This document shows positions 1-9,826 of a DNA stretch of 64,000 bases, piece after piece. The notes under the pieces are model-generated. The model made no database searches and was not told the origin of the DNA. It saw only the letters and a list, made by a program, of their open reading frames with translations. The position numbers were made by a program, and so were the translations under genes. How positions within the stretch are numbered: the first letter of the stretch is position 1; each line of letters opens with the position of its first letter. This DNA comes from Mycobacterium basiliense (GTDB taxonomy: Bacteria; Actinomycetota; Actinomycetes; Mycobacteriales; Mycobacteriaceae). Where the stretch lies: NCBI RefSeq assembly GCF_900292015.1, contig NZ_LR130759.1, positions 124,001 through 188,000 of the forward strand, given 5' to 3'.

Positions 1-827
1 TCAGGCAGCTGATCACCCAGGCGCAAGGCGTCACGTCGGCCCAAGGCTGGGCGATCACGCAGCACCCCACCGTCGAACAGCTGAAGCAGCTCGACGCCCA
101 ATGGGTTGAAGCCGAGGAATTCAAGCGGGCGGGGTTCAACGTCAGCAAAGTCGAGCATTCGATCATGCAGAAGTACGCGACCTACCAGCAAACGTCGCAG
201 TCGGTGCTGGCGGAATACTCCAAGAGAGCAAACCTGCCGCTGCCGGCGTTGGAACCACCGGATCCTCCCGCCGCCTACAGTCCCACACCCGCGCCGGACC
301 CCAGTCCCACGCCGGCGCCGACCCCGGGGCCCACGCCGGCGCCGACGCCGAGTTCTGGTGCTGGCGGTCTTTCCGGCATGCCCATGATGATGGGCGGTAT
401 TCCTTCCCTCGGCGGCATGCGATCCGCGGCAACCGGGGGTGCGGGTGCGGGCGTGGCCCGGGGCCTGGCGGGCGGGCCGGCGCTTCGACCGGCCGCGCTG
501 GGCGGTGGAGCTGGTGGTGGCATGCCCCTGCAGTCGCCGTCGGGGGCTGACCCAGCGCCTTCGGTGGCCGCGGCGGGCGACGCCGCGAGTCTGGGTCGGG
601 CTAATCGTGGTGCGGGTGGCGCGGCGGCCGGCCGCGGCGGCATGGGCATGGCGCCGGTGGGCCACGGTGGGCACGGTCAGAGCGGCAACAAGGGCAAACG
701 CGAGCCGACCGACGACGAGTCGCTGTACACCGAGGACCGAGCCTGGACGGAGGCCATCATCGGCGGCCGTGAGCCGGCCGTGACATCCGATGCCGACGAT
801 TGGGCAGGGACCGGGAATGCCCTCTAA
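1..827 (+). CDS. EspB-like ESX-1 secretion-associated protein, C-terminal part (5' end outside window)
   Basis: The open frame enters from the left edge (codons in phase with base 3) and stops at 827. The first residues read as the end of the EspB PPE-like helical domain (QLITQAQGVTSAQGWAITQH), then a Pro-rich linker, a long Gly/Ala-rich region, and the conserved EspB tail DESLYTEDRAWTEAIIG. EspB is exported by the ESX-1 type VII system, trimmed by the MycP1 protease and oligomerises; that is family knowledge. This is a paralogue, not the canonical gene, because a second EspB-like gene lies in opposite orientation at 3120-4676. The tail DNA is nearly identical to that copy. The espK-like gene follows 128 bp downstream on the same strand, as part of the same secretion-substrate island. 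Start and N-terminal YxxxD motif are not visible. Confidence 0.88.
   Translation, partial: RQLITQAQGVTSAQGWAITQHPTVEQLKQLDAQWVEAEEFKRAGFNVSKVEHSIMQKYATYQQTSQSVLAEYSKRANLPLPALEPPDPPAAYSPTPAPDPSPTPAPTPGPTPAPTPSSGAGGLSGMPMMMGGIPSLGGMRSAATGGAGAGVARGLAGGPALRPAALGGGAGGGMPLQSPSGADPAPSVAAAGDAASLGRANRGAGGAAAGRGGMGMAPVGHGGHGQSGNKGKREPTDDESLYTEDRAWTEAIIGGREPAVTSDADDWAGTGNAL
630..763 (+). repeat. Inverted repeat, left arm (EspB-like 3' coding segment)
   Basis: This 134-bp stretch, coding the Gly-rich end and charged tail of the first EspB-like gene, matches the reverse complement of 3211-3344 at all but about four positions that I can see. The arms surround the whole espK-like gene. Such identity between otherwise diverged paralogues points to recent duplication or gene conversion. 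Confidence 0.85.
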
Positions 828-955
828 AGGGGACCCAACCGGGACTCGCAAGGGATGGGTGGTGGGCTTCCGCGGCTTCCGCGGATGCACGGCTTTGCGC
901 CGGTTCTGGTGGCGTGCCCGACCCGGACTATCAAACCGTGAAAGGTGACTAGGCG

Positions 956-2992
956 ATGCCGGTCTTTATTAAGGAACCCAAAGGTCCCTACGCCGAGGAG
1001 ATGCTCGAACCCAACGGGTGGCCCGACGTGTATGAGGTCGAGCTGCTAAACCAGGCCAGAGACTACTTCATGGTCCACAAACAACTCGCCGAGGTGCACT
1101 CGGCGTGTGTGCAGCAGATGGCGGAAATCTTCGACGGTGGTGTTTGGTCGGGCGATGCCGCTCAGGCTGCGCACGCCAAACTCAGCGACGTCAGCTCGCG
1201 GTTACAGACCGTAGTCACTCAGCTCAAGATGGCCTACATCTGGTACGGCGATATGTCTGCGTTGGTCACGCGGATCAAAGAGCAGATTTGCATCACCGTG
1301 GAAGAGGCTCAAGCGGAAATCACCGAACTCGAGGCCGCCGAACCCGAGGACCCCGCCGCCCCCGCCGAGATCGCGGCATTGATCGCTGCGGCTAATGCAT
1401 CGAACACCAGCCTGGTGGTTACCGTCGCAGCGGCGCTGCAGACGGGCTTGGGGCTGATCCCCGAAGACATGTTCCCGTCGATCGATATCAATTCGCCCGG
1501 GGATTACCTCCCCGATCTCGACTTTCCGATACCTCCGCTACCCGCACCGATCTCCAACAAGATTCCCAAACCCGTTAAGCCGCTGCTGGGCAAGCAAACC
1601 TCAGCGTCGGCCGGGACGCCGTCGGACACCCTGCAGCCCGCCTCTGGCGGTGCCCCGGCGGGCCTCCCCCTGCCCACTTCGGCGGGGACGGCCGCGTTGA
1701 GCCCGTTGTCGAGCCTGAGTGCGCTGTCGTCTCTGGCGTCGATGTCGAATGCGGGGATGTCTGGTAGCTCAGGCGCGGGTCCAGCGGATCCGCCCTCGTC
1801 GGAGCCCTCCGCCCCGGCGGCCGGGGCGGCCGCCGGGACGCTCGCCGCGAGTGGACGTGGCGCACCGGGGGCGGGTGGTTTGGGAATGAGACCCCAGTTC
1901 CTGGGGCCGCAAACTTTGGCGAATTCTGTGCTGTCGCAAACCAGCCCCGCCGCACCGGGCGCCTCGGCGGCGTCGATGCCACCCTTCGCATCTGGTGGCG
2001 CCGTCGCAGGTCCGAGCGCAAGTGTGGGTGCTCCCATGGGACGGGCGGCCTCGGGTCGACCGCCCACCACACCGGCGGCCGACAAATCGACCGACAAGGC
2101 CCCGGTGAACGCCCGGCACGCGGCGGACTCGGACTCCACCGATGACATGCACGCCGCGGAGGTCGGCGCGCTGACGCTGATCCCGGTCGCGGTCGCGCGC
2201 GCCGCGCGCGATGCGATCGCCGCGGCCACCACCCCCCAGCTGGCGGAGAAGCCCGATCCGCTGACCCTGGCCCGGCGTATCGCGGCCGCTTTGAACGCAC
2301 CCGATGCGGGCGCCAACAATGATTTCGGGTTCTTCTGGGTCACCGCAGTGACCACCGACGACGCGATCGTGGTGGCCAACAGCTATGGGCTGGCCTATAT
2401 TCCCGACGGGGTCCAACTACCTGTGCCAGTGCATATGGCCAGCGCCGACGAGGCCATGCCCGCCAGCGAGCGGGCGCGCTGGGCCACCTACCCGGTGATG
2501 GCCGTGCAGGGCTGGGCGGCCCATCGTGACACCGCGCTACGCGCGGTCATCGCCACCGAAGAGCAGCTCGCCGATTGCGATCCCGGCGCACCCAAGATAT
2601 TGCTGCAACCCGACGACATCCCCGCCACCGGCGCGATGAGCGGACGATCCCGGCTGGAGATAGTGGATCCACCGGCGGCCAAGCGGCTGGCCGCGACCAC
2701 CGACGCGCACTTGATCGACCTGATGCCGCCGGCGCCGGTGGATGCCAATCCAGCCGACCAACGCCACACGTTGTGGTTCGAGGTCCTAAAGCCGTTGGCC
2801 AGCGATTGCGCGGGTCGCGATGTCGCACACCTGGTTGCGTTCGCCAGGTATGCCGCACACACCCAAGAAGTCCTCCTCTGGCAGGCGCACACCGCGGTCG
2901 ACGCGACCGCCCAGCGTACCGCGGTTGCCGACTGGCTGTACTGGCGACATCTCACCGGATTGCTCGACCACGCCCTCGCAGGCGCGCTCTGA
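956..2992 (+). CDS. EspK-like ESX-1 secretion-associated protein
   Basis: A 678-residue protein that follows M. tuberculosis EspK (Rv3879c) at both ends. The N-terminal helical domain carries a WxG turn (W64-S-G66, in [10 protein letters not shown]). Residues about 200-390 are a low-complexity Pro/Ala/Gly/Ser linker. The C-terminal part has the EspK signature ([20 protein letters not shown], then LAYIPDG and a WLYW block close to the end). In ESX-1, EspK binds the secretion ATPase and is thought to chaperone or recruit EspB; its position between two EspB-like genes fits that partnership. ATG 956 lies just after an AAGGTGA-type ribosome site. It faces the second EspB-like gene tail to tail with a 127-bp gap. 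It is a paralogue, not the ESX-1 locus gene itself, since no ESX-1 core genes are near. Confidence 0.9.
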   Translation: MPVFIKEPKGPYAEEMLEPNGWPDVYEVELLNQARDYFMVHKQLAEVHSACVQQMAEIFDGGVWSGDAAQAAHAKLSDVSSRLQTVVTQLKMAYIWYGDMSALVTRIKEQICITVEEAQAEITELEAAEPEDPAAPAEIAALIAAANASNTSLVVTVAAALQTGLGLIPEDMFPSIDINSPGDYLPDLDFPIPPLPAPISNKIPKPVKPLLGKQTSASAGTPSDTLQPASGGAPAGLPLPTSAGTAALSPLSSLSALSSLASMSNAGMSGSSGAGPADPPSSEPSAPAAGAAAGTLAASGRGAPGAGGLGMRPQFLGPQTLANSVLSQTSPAAPGASAASMPPFASGGAVAGPSASVGAPMGRAASGRPPTTPAADKSTDKAPVNARHAADSDSTDDMHAAEVGALTLIPVAVARAARDAIAAATTPQLAEKPDPLTLARRIAAALNAPDAGANNDFGFFWVTAVTTDDAIVVANSYGLAYIPDGVQLPVPVHMASADEAMPASERARWATYPVMAVQGWAAHRDTALRAVIATEEQLADCDPGAPKILLQPDDIPATGAMSGRSRLEIVDPPAAKRLAATTDAHLIDLMPPAPVDANPADQRHTLWFEVLKPLASDCAGRDVAHLVAFARYAAHTQEVLLWQAHTAVDATAQRTAVADWLYWRHLTGLLDHALAGAL

Positions 2993-3119
2993 GCGGGGGT
3001 GGCCGCCGGGGCAATACGCCGCCCGGGCCGGAACTGCCGGGAGGAGCCCTGGGAGCACACGCGTAGCGGGGCCCTATTGCGGTCCGTCCGACCGTGCCGC
3101 GCGCAAGGCGTGAACCGGC

Positions 3120-4676
3120 TCAATCACGGGGGAAACCCGCGATCCGTACCGACTCCATGTCTTCGCTTGCCCACTTCGTAGCGGTCGGGGTCTCGTCGGG
3201 CTCTTGGCGGCCGATGACGGCCTCCGTCCAGGCCCGGTCCTCGGTGTACAGCGACTCGTCGTCGGCCGGCTCGCGTTTGCCCTTGTTGCCGCTCTGACCG
3301 TGCCCGCCGTGGCCCACCGGCGCCATGCCCATGCCGCCGCGGCCAGTCGCGGCGCCACCGGCACCGCCGTTGGCCCGGCCCAGGGCCTCGACGTCACCCG
3401 CCGCAGCGGCAGGTCGGGCCGCCTCGGCGCCCGGTGCGGTTGACAGCGGTATCCCACCACCCGCTCCACCGCCCAGCGCGGCCGGCCGCAGCCCGGGTCC
3501 GCCCGGCAGGGGCGTGGCCGCGGCCATAGTCGCTGTCGGTGCCGACGGTATGCCGCCCAGTGACGGGATACCGCCCATCATTGGCATCCCTGGAAGGCTC
3601 CCGGAACCAGGGATTGACCCGGGGGTGGGGGTGGGGGCCGGCGACGGACTGGGACCAGGATTCGGCGCGATCGGTGCCGGCGCGGGCGGCGGGGGACTGT
3701 AAGCGGCGGGAGGCGCTTGCGGATCCAATGCCGTCAGCGGCAAATTCGCTTTTTTGTAATATTCGGCCAGCACCGACTCCGATTGCGACTGCAGCTTGGC
3801 ATACGCTTTCAGGAACGATTTCTCTTCCAAGCGCACTTCATTTTCTGCCTGTTGGCGTTGCCATTCGAACGCGAAGAACATCTTCGGCAGCGCGAGCTTG
3901 TAGGCCTCCAGCCGATTCCAGTCCGCATCGAGTTTGTCTAGTTGTGCGACTGTGGGGTGCTGGGTGATTGCCCAGCTGTGGGCTGTTGTGACGCCCTGGG
4001 CCTGAGTAACCAGCTGCTGGCACATCTTGACCATCGAGTACACCCATTGGCGGTACTGTTCGAAATTTGCCTCCACGGCGCTGGCCGCTGTGCCCTGCCA
4101 ATTCTGAAAGGGCCGAAACGCATTGGTGGAGTCCAGTAGCGGCTGCTGCACCGCCGTCCATGCCTGCGCAAACGCGCTAAAGGCAGCACCCTGGTCGGGA
4201 GCGGCGATCTCCTCAGCGGCCTGCCGCACCGGGTAATACGGCGGAGGAGTAGCTCCGCCAGGAGGAACAACGGGGCCTGGGCCACAAGGGTCAGGGCCCG
4301 GGCCGGTGCCCGGAGCGTAGTCACCTAGGCGGCGGCCGGCCGGAGCCTCCGAGGCGGTGGCACCGGCACGGCGCATCCCCGACACGCCGCCACCCTCGCC
4401 GTTGAGTGCCTGCGCGGCCTGCTCGTCAGTGCCGGTGTAGGCCTTGGCGGCCTGTCTTAAGGCGTCGGCCAGTTGTCGCCGCGCCTTGTTGCCCGCATCC
4501 AGATAGGTCTGCATTGCGTTACCCGAAAATGCCAGGCTTGCCGCGGCCGTGGTGATCATCGGAAGGGCGCACGGTGTCGCCGGATTTACGGCCGGCACCG
4601 CCACCACGGACTCCAGCTCGGCGGCCCTTGCCATGAGTTCCTCGGGTACCACCTGCACATTGAGGGGTTTCGTCAT
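3120..4676 (-). CDS. EspB-like ESX-1 secretion-associated protein (full length)
   Basis: 518 residues with the full EspB plan. The N-terminal PE-like helices end in the type VII export motif YxxxD (Y80-T-G-T-D84, in AAKAYTGTDEQ). The PPE-like part has the WxG turn at W193-Q-G195. A Pro-rich linker and Gly-rich segment follow, then the tail DESLYTEDRAWTEAVIG. M. tuberculosis EspB is about 460 residues; the extra length is mainly in the linkers. EspB is a secreted, self-assembling ESX-1 substrate; a similar role for this paralogue is inferred. Its 5' end faces a TetR gene across a region with two dyad sites, so it may be transcriptionally controlled by that regulator. The 3' end is nearly identical in DNA to the first EspB-like gene. 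Confidence 0.92.
   Translation of the reverse strand: MTKPLNVQVVPEELMARAAELESVVAVPAVNPATPCALPMITTAAASLAFSGNAMQTYLDAGNKARRQLADALRQAAKAYTGTDEQAAQALNGEGGGVSGMRRAGATASEAPAGRRLGDYAPGTGPGPDPCGPGPVVPPGGATPPPYYPVRQAAEEIAAPDQGAAFSAFAQAWTAVQQPLLDSTNAFRPFQNWQGTAASAVEANFEQYRQWVYSMVKMCQQLVTQAQGVTTAHSWAITQHPTVAQLDKLDADWNRLEAYKLALPKMFFAFEWQRQQAENEVRLEEKSFLKAYAKLQSQSESVLAEYYKKANLPLTALDPQAPPAAYSPPPPAPAPIAPNPGPSPSPAPTPTPGSIPGSGSLPGMPMMGGIPSLGGIPSAPTATMAAATPLPGGPGLRPAALGGGAGGGIPLSTAPGAEAARPAAAAGDVEALGRANGGAGGAATGRGGMGMAPVGHGGHGQSGNKGKREPADDESLYTEDRAWTEAVIGRQEPDETPTATKWASEDMESVRIAGFPRD
3211..3344 (-). repeat. Inverted repeat, right arm (EspB-like 3' coding segment)
   Basis: Reverse-complement partner of 630-763, with equal arm length of 134 bp and about four substitutions. 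Recombination between the arms would invert the espK-like gene and exchange the last codons of the two EspB-like genes without breaking either frame. Confidence 0.85.
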
Positions 4677-4757
4677 GTGGCGTCGTCTCTTTCGCGTCCA
4701 CGGGCGGTCCGAACCGGACGGCTGAGGGTTAGGGCCCGCGACCTCGATGGCGCGAGT

Positions 4758-4815
4758 TCAACAATTGTTGACATGACGCTAGGTCCCTGACCCGCCGGTG
4801 TCAACAGTTGTTAAA
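4758..4815. promoter_or_regulatory. Two dyad operator sites between the EspB-like gene and tetR
   Basis: TCAACAATTGTTGA at 4758-4771 is a perfect 14-bp palindrome. A close variant, TCAACAGTTGTTAA, lies at 4801-4814, 43 bp further on. The first sits 82 bp upstream of the EspB-like start and the second ends 14 bp before the TetR ATG at 4829. Size and symmetry fit TetR-family operators. Binding by the adjacent TetR is inferred. Confidence 0.65.
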
Positions 4816-4828
4816 TACACTGTTGCGC

Positions 4829-5386
4829 ATGCCCGCGAAGACCAGAGATGGAGCGGCCACCCGAACGGCGATCCTGGACATCGCACGATCGCAGTTTGGG
4901 GAGTTTGGCTTCGAACGAACAACCATCCGCTCGGTGGCATCGGCGGCCGGGGTCGACCCGGCGCTGGTCATGCACTACTTTGGCAGTAAGGCCGAACTTT
5001 TTGCCGCGGTCTCCCGCGTGGATATCGCGTTCCCCGATCTCTCCGATGTCCCAGCGGACCGCATCGCCGAAGTGCTGGTGCCGAGGTTCGTCGATATCTG
5101 GGGGCCCCAGGGTCCGTTTCTTCCGTTGCTGCGCGCGGCCTCGACGAACAAGCACGCCGCCGGTGCGCTCCGTGAGGTGTTCGTCGAGCGGATTGCGCCA
5201 GCCCTATCCGCGATGGTCCCCGACCATGCCGCCGAGCGCGCCGCGCTGTTTGCCACGCAATTGCTTGGTCTAGCGGTTGCGCGCTACGTACTTTCCCTAC
5301 CGCCGCTTCCCGACATGGACGACGCAGAACTCGCCACCTGGCTGCAGCCAATACTCACGCAGTGTCTGTTCGAGCCTTGGCCGTGA
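4829..5386 (+). CDS. TetR-family transcriptional regulator
   Basis: The product is 185 residues from ATG 4829; a TTG seven codons upstream is in frame, but it lies inside the palindromic site, so the ATG is preferred. The N-terminal helix-turn-helix is typical (RTTIRSVASAAGVDPALVMH, then YFGSKAELF). The C-terminal half is the variable ligand-binding and dimerisation domain. It is divergent from the EspB-like gene, with two matching dyad sites between them, so autoregulation and control of that gene are the likeliest roles. The ligand cannot be guessed. Confidence 0.85.
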   Translation: MPAKTRDGAATRTAILDIARSQFGEFGFERTTIRSVASAAGVDPALVMHYFGSKAELFAAVSRVDIAFPDLSDVPADRIAEVLVPRFVDIWGPQGPFLPLLRAASTNKHAAGALREVFVERIAPALSAMVPDHAAERAALFATQLLGLAVARYVLSLPPLPDMDDAELATWLQPILTQCLFEPWP

Positions 5387-5438
5387 CCGGGCCACCACCC
5401 GGTGTGCAGCCGCCGGGACTCGGATCCGCCGCGGTCCG

Positions 5439-7076
5439 CTATCTCGCTGGATGATCGCTGGTCTGGTCATGCGATTCGGCGGCAGCATGGGTCCCGGCGC
5501 GGCGACCGGCGAACACGCAGTCGGCGATCGAGAGCCCGCTGACATATGAGTTGGAGCAGATTCCGGTTGCGGTACGCCCCGCGCTGTACAGGCCGGGAAT
5601 CGCAGCGCCGGCGTCGTCGACGACGGCTCCGGTCCGCTCGTCGACTTTGATGCCGCCGAGGGTGAGCATCGGCGTGGGGTTCAGCAGGCTGGGCCGCACC
5701 GAGATGTTCAACAGCGTGTAGGGTCCCTGACTTATCCGGCGGACAAACTCCGCGGGCTTTCCGGTGGGATCTGGTGTCCCGGCATCGATTGCACTGTTGT
5801 GAGCTTCGACCGTGGCCAACAGTCCATCTGGATCGATGCCCGCCGCGCGTGCGACTTCGGGCAGCGATGGCGCGCGGACGGAGTCGGTGAGCATCAGCGC
5901 AGCGACCTGAGCGCGCTGGAACCACAGAGTTTGCTCGATCAATTGGCGGCGAGCTTCTTTCATCAGCGCCGCATCCGCGAGCAGCCAGCCCTTTCCGCCA
6001 TGGTCTCGTACCATGGCCTGCCCAACTGCCGCGCCGTACCGGCTCTCATCGATGATCCGTTGACCTTTCTCATCGACAACGATGGCGCTGATAAAGGCGC
6101 TCGGCGGCGTGATGAAGCGCCACGCCGAGACGTTGTCCATCCGCTCGGTGACGGCGCCGACGCTCTGCGCAAGCGCGATGCCGCTGCCATCATCACCACT
6201 GGTCCCCAGTTGGAGTCCGGTCAGGTATTGCGGTGCAAAGCGTTGCACCCATTCGGTGTTGGCGATGAAGCCGCCGGCACAGACAATCACCCCCCGTCGG
6301 GCGGATATCCGAACCGGTCGGGCGTAGCGGCGCTCGAGTCGGCCGAGGCGGCGCTCCACCATTCGGCGTAGCGGGGGGTAGTAGATGCCCGGCTTGGTCG
6401 ACACCGCCGCCAGCGTTGTATACCAGCGCCGGACGCGGGCCGGGGCGTGGCTCATCGTGAACGCTTCCACCCCGGTCACCCGGCCAGCGGAATCCTGAAC
6501 CAGCTTTCTCGCCTTGGTGTGCGGATGAAACTGAACCCCCAGGGCGACTGCGGATTTGGCTAGCGGCGTATACAGCTCCTTGCCGGATGTGCCCCTGCCC
6601 TTCACTCGATGCCCGCGCTGAACCGGCGGTGTATGGCTGCGGAATGCCCCGGCGTTCTCACTGCCCGAGTGATACAGGTAGTAGCGATTGTTCGGAAACG
6701 ATGTCTTATAGGGGCACAGCGTGGAGTCAAACGGCACACCGTATTTGGTGAGCCAGTCGATCATCTCGGAACTACCGCGTACGAATGATGCCAACGTTTG
6801 GTCGCTGACGGCGTCGCCGACTTCGAGCCGAAGGTAGGCCAGCATCTGTTCGAAGTTGTCGCTCACCCCGGCCTGTTGCTGCACCTTGGTACCCCCGCCG
6901 GCATAGACGATCCCGCCGGATATCGCCGTCGCCCCGCCGCCATTGGCGCGGTCCAGCGCGATGACCTGCACTCCCTGTTCGCGGGCGGCGATGGCCGCGC
7001 ACACGCCCGCCGCACCGAAACCGATCACCACGACGTCGGTGGATTCGGTCTCCTGGGCCGACCTGTCACGAGTCAT
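5439..7076 (-). CDS. FAD-dependent oxidoreductase of the 3-ketosteroid dehydrogenase / fumarate reductase flavoprotein family
   Basis: 545 residues. The N-terminus has a dinucleotide-binding fold (VVVIGFGAAGVCAAIAA), followed by the GGGATAISGGIVYAGGG segment of FAD-binding-2 flavoproteins. The C-terminus has the conserved flavin contact GLYSAGRTATGICSNSYVSG. Family members dehydrogenate C-C bonds next to a carbonyl (for example 3-ketosteroid delta-1 dehydrogenases) or reduce enoates. The substrate is not evident. It follows sdaA by 90 bp on the same strand and could be the last gene of the glycine-serine operon, but it has no obvious metabolic link to it. Confidence 0.8.
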   Translation of the reverse strand: MTRDRSAQETESTDVVVIGFGAAGVCAAIAAREQGVQVIALDRANGGGATAISGGIVYAGGGTKVQQQAGVSDNFEQMLAYLRLEVGDAVSDQTLASFVRGSSEMIDWLTKYGVPFDSTLCPYKTSFPNNRYYLYHSGSENAGAFRSHTPPVQRGHRVKGRGTSGKELYTPLAKSAVALGVQFHPHTKARKLVQDSAGRVTGVEAFTMSHAPARVRRWYTTLAAVSTKPGIYYPPLRRMVERRLGRLERRYARPVRISARRGVIVCAGGFIANTEWVQRFAPQYLTGLQLGTSGDDGSGIALAQSVGAVTERMDNVSAWRFITPPSAFISAIVVDEKGQRIIDESRYGAAVGQAMVRDHGGKGWLLADAALMKEARRQLIEQTLWFQRAQVAALMLTDSVRAPSLPEVARAAGIDPDGLLATVEAHNSAIDAGTPDPTGKPAEFVRRISQGPYTLLNISVRPSLLNPTPMLTLGGIKVDERTGAVVDDAGAAIPGLYSAGRTATGICSNSYVSGLSIADCVFAGRRAGTHAAAESHDQTSDHPAR

Positions 7077-7166
7077 GCCGATACCCCAATCAGATCGCGT
7101 TCCTGCGCGGGTGACTGTAACAGGCGCTCAACGGTGTCCGGATAGACCTCGTGGCCGCGGTGGTGG

Positions 7167-8552
7167 TCAGCATTCGACGATGTTGACGGCCACGTTGATG
7201 GCGAGCCCGCCGGCGGAGGTTTCCTTGTATTTGGCGTGCATATCGGCACCGGTGGCGCGCATGGTGTCGATGACCTGGTCGAGGGTGACCCGGTGGATGC
7301 CGTCGCCGCGCAGCGCCATCCGGGCGGCGTTGATGGCTTTACCGGCCGAAATCGCATTCCGTTCGATGCACGGGATCTGGACCAGCCCGGCGATGGGATC
7401 GCACGTCAAGCCGAGGCTGTGTTCCATGGCGATCTCGGCCGCGTTCTCCACTTGCCGCGGTGAGCCGCCAAGGATTTCCGCCAGGCCGGCCGCTGCCATG
7501 GCGGCCGCCGAGCCGACTTCCCCCTGGCAGCCCACCTCGGCGCCCGAGATCGAAGCCCGTTCCTTGAACAAGGATCCGATGGCGCCCGCGGTGAGCAGGA
7601 ATCGGACCGTGGTGTCGTCGGGATCGGCGGCGCCGGCCCGTGTGTAATGCATTGCGTAATGCAGAACGGCGGGCACGATGCCGGCGGCACCATTGGTCGG
7701 TGCGGTGACCACGCGCCCGCCCGACGCGTTCTCCTCGTTGACCGCCAGCGCCACGAGGTTGACCCAATCCTCGGCGAATTCCGGTTTGCGAGTGGGATCC
7801 TCGGCACTCAACCGCTCGAACCAGCCTTTCGCGCGCCGGCGCACCTCGAGGCCCCCAGGAAGTACCCCGTCGCGAGTAACGCTGTGCAGTTCGCACTCCA
7901 CCATGACGTCACGCAGGTGCAACAGGCCGTCGCGGATCTCGTTTTCGGTACGGCAGCAGGATTCGTTGCGCAGCGCCACCGCGCTGATCGACAGGTCGAG
8001 CCGGTCGCAGATTTCGAGCAATTCCCGGCCCGAGGCATAGGGATGCGCAACGGTACACCCATGCTGTCCGCCGCTGGGGCCCGAGTGTTCGGTGACGATA
8101 AAGCCGCCGCCAATGGAGAAATACGTCTCGGTTACCAGGACGCTGCCCTGAGAATCCTTGGCGGTGAACGTCATCCCATTGGTGTGTGTGGGCAGCACCA
8201 CATCGGGATGCAAGACGATGTCGCCCTCGGTCAGTGGCACCGCCACGGTGCCGCCGACCCGCGTTGCACCGGATGATGCGATCTCGGCGAGGCAGCGTTC
8301 CTTGTCCTTGGTGGTGATCTCTTCGGGCTGAAAACCTGCCAACCCAAGCAGTATCGCCGACATGGTGCCATGGCCGGCACCGGTTGCGGCCAGCGAACCG
8401 AACAGCTCCACCTGCACCGAGCCGAGGAGCTTCAGCCGATCGCTGGAGCGCAAGGTGGATACGAACTCATTGGCAGCGCGCATCGGGCCCACGGTGTGGG
8501 AACTGGACGGCCCGATACCCACCGTGAAGAGCTCGAAAACGCTGATGGTCAC
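7167..8552 (-). CDS. sdaA: L-serine dehydratase (L-serine ammonia-lyase), iron-sulfur type
   Basis: 461 residues, the usual length for the single-chain Fe-S enzyme and like M. tuberculosis SdaA (Rv0069c). It deaminates L-serine to pyruvate and ammonia in the cytosol. Seen: the N-terminal beta-domain start ([20 protein letters not shown]) and, in the C-terminal alpha domain, the three cysteines that hold the 4Fe-4S cluster ([12 protein letters not shown], then [18 protein letters not shown]). The start overlaps the glyA stop by 4 bp (ATGA), so the two are translationally coupled. It completes the path from glycine to pyruvate in this operon. Confidence 0.96.
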   Translation of the reverse strand: MTISVFELFTVGIGPSSSHTVGPMRAANEFVSTLRSSDRLKLLGSVQVELFGSLAATGAGHGTMSAILLGLAGFQPEEITTKDKERCLAEIASSGATRVGGTVAVPLTEGDIVLHPDVVLPTHTNGMTFTAKDSQGSVLVTETYFSIGGGFIVTEHSGPSGGQHGCTVAHPYASGRELLEICDRLDLSISAVALRNESCCRTENEIRDGLLHLRDVMVECELHSVTRDGVLPGGLEVRRRAKGWFERLSAEDPTRKPEFAEDWVNLVALAVNEENASGGRVVTAPTNGAAGIVPAVLHYAMHYTRAGAADPDDTTVRFLLTAGAIGSLFKERASISGAEVGCQGEVGSAAAMAAAGLAEILGGSPRQVENAAEIAMEHSLGLTCDPIAGLVQIPCIERNAISAGKAINAARMALRGDGIHRVTLDQVIDTMRATGADMHAKYKETSAGGLAINVAVNIVEC

Positions 8553-9826
8553 GGCGTGTGTAACTCGGGATAGAGGGGATAGCGCGCGGCAAGTGCTCGA
8601 ACCTGGTCTCGAAGCGTGGCCAACTGATCATCTCGGGAAGCGGTTAGTGCCGCCGCGATGATATCCGCCACGATCCGGAAGTCTTCCAGGGACAGCCCGC
8701 GTGAGGCCAGGGCCGAGGTACCGATCCGCAGTCCCGACGTGACCATCGGTGGGCGCGGGTCGAACGGTACCGCGTTGCGGTTGACGGTGATATCGACGGC
8801 GGCCAACCGGTCTTCGGCTTGTTGACCATCGAGTTGGGAGTGGCGTAAGTCGACCAAGACCAGGTGCACATCGGTGCCGCCGGTCAGCACCGTGATGCCG
8901 TGCTCGGCGACGTCGGGTTGGGCCAATCTGTCGGCGAGGATCCGGGCGCCGTCGAGGCATCGTTGCTGGCGCTGGGCAAATTCGGCTTGGGCAGCCATCT
9001 TGAAGGCGGTGGCCTTGGCGGCGATGACGTGTTCGAGTGGACCGCCCTGCTGGCCGGGGAAGACCGCGGAGTTGATCTTCTTGGCGATGGCGGCGTCGTT
9101 GGACAAGATGATGCCGCCCCGAGGCCCGCCCAGTGTCTTGTGTGTGGTGGAGGTGACGACGTGGGCGTGCGGCACCGGGCTGGGGTGCAGGTCGGCGGCG
9201 ACCAGCCCGGCGAAATGCGCCATGTCGACCATCAGCACGGCGTCGACTTCGTCGGCAATGTCGCGGAATCGGGCGAAGTCCAGGTGGCGGGGGTAGGCAG
9301 ACCAGCCGGCGATGATCATCTTGGGCCGGTGCTCGCGGGCGGCTTCGGCTACGGCCTCCATGTCGATGAGGTAGTCCTCTTTCGACACCTGGTACGCGGC
9401 CACCTTGTAGAGCTTGCCAGAAAAGTTGATACGCATGCCATGGGTCAGATGACCGCCGTGCGCCAGCGATAGTCCAAGGATCGTATCGCCGGGAGTCAGC
9501 AGGGCGTGCATGGTGGCCGCGTTGGCGGTTGCCCCCGAATGCGGTTGTACGTTGGCGAATTCGGCACCGAAAAGGGCCTTGACGCGGTCGATGGCGAGTT
9601 GTTCCACGCCGTCGACGTATTCACAGCCGCCGTAGTAGCGCCGGCCCGGGTATCCCTCGGCGTATTTGTTGGTCAGCACCGAACCCTGGGCCTGCATCAC
9701 GGCCAGGGGCGCGTAGTTCTCCGAAGCGATCATTTCCAATCCAGTTTCCTGGCGGCGCAGCTCGCTGTCGATCAGGGCGGCGATGTCGGGGTCGAAGGTG
9801 CCCAGGGGTTGATTGAGGATCGTCAT
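8549..9826 (-). CDS. glyA: Serine hydroxymethyltransferase
   Basis: 425 residues, the same length as M. tuberculosis GlyA2 (Rv0070c). It is a PLP enzyme that interconverts glycine plus 5,10-methylene-THF with serine plus THF. The PLP lysine motif [13 protein letters not shown] is clear, as is the N-terminal [14 protein letters not shown] block. The ATG at 9826 overlaps the gcvH stop codon by one base (TGATG), and the 3' end overlaps sdaA by 4 bp. An in-frame start further upstream would run through gcvH and was not used. In this operon it uses the methylene-THF made by glycine cleavage. Confidence 0.96.
   Translation of the reverse strand: MTILNQPLGTFDPDIAALIDSELRRQETGLEMIASENYAPLAVMQAQGSVLTNKYAEGYPGRRYYGGCEYVDGVEQLAIDRVKALFGAEFANVQPHSGATANAATMHALLTPGDTILGLSLAHGGHLTHGMRINFSGKLYKVAAYQVSKEDYLIDMEAVAEAAREHRPKMIIAGWSAYPRHLDFARFRDIADEVDAVLMVDMAHFAGLVAADLHPSPVPHAHVVTSTTHKTLGGPRGGIILSNDAAIAKKINSAVFPGQQGGPLEHVIAAKATAFKMAAQAEFAQRQQRCLDGARILADRLAQPDVAEHGITVLTGGTDVHLVLVDLRHSQLDGQQAEDRLAAVDITVNRNAVPFDPRPPMVTSGLRIGTSALASRGLSLEDFRIVADIIAAALTASRDDQLATLRDQVRALAARYPLYPELHTP

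Noticed and set aside
1504..2379. Long open frame antisense to the espK-like gene
   Set aside because: High-GC third positions of the real gene keep this strand open; it has no family similarity and low-complexity content only.
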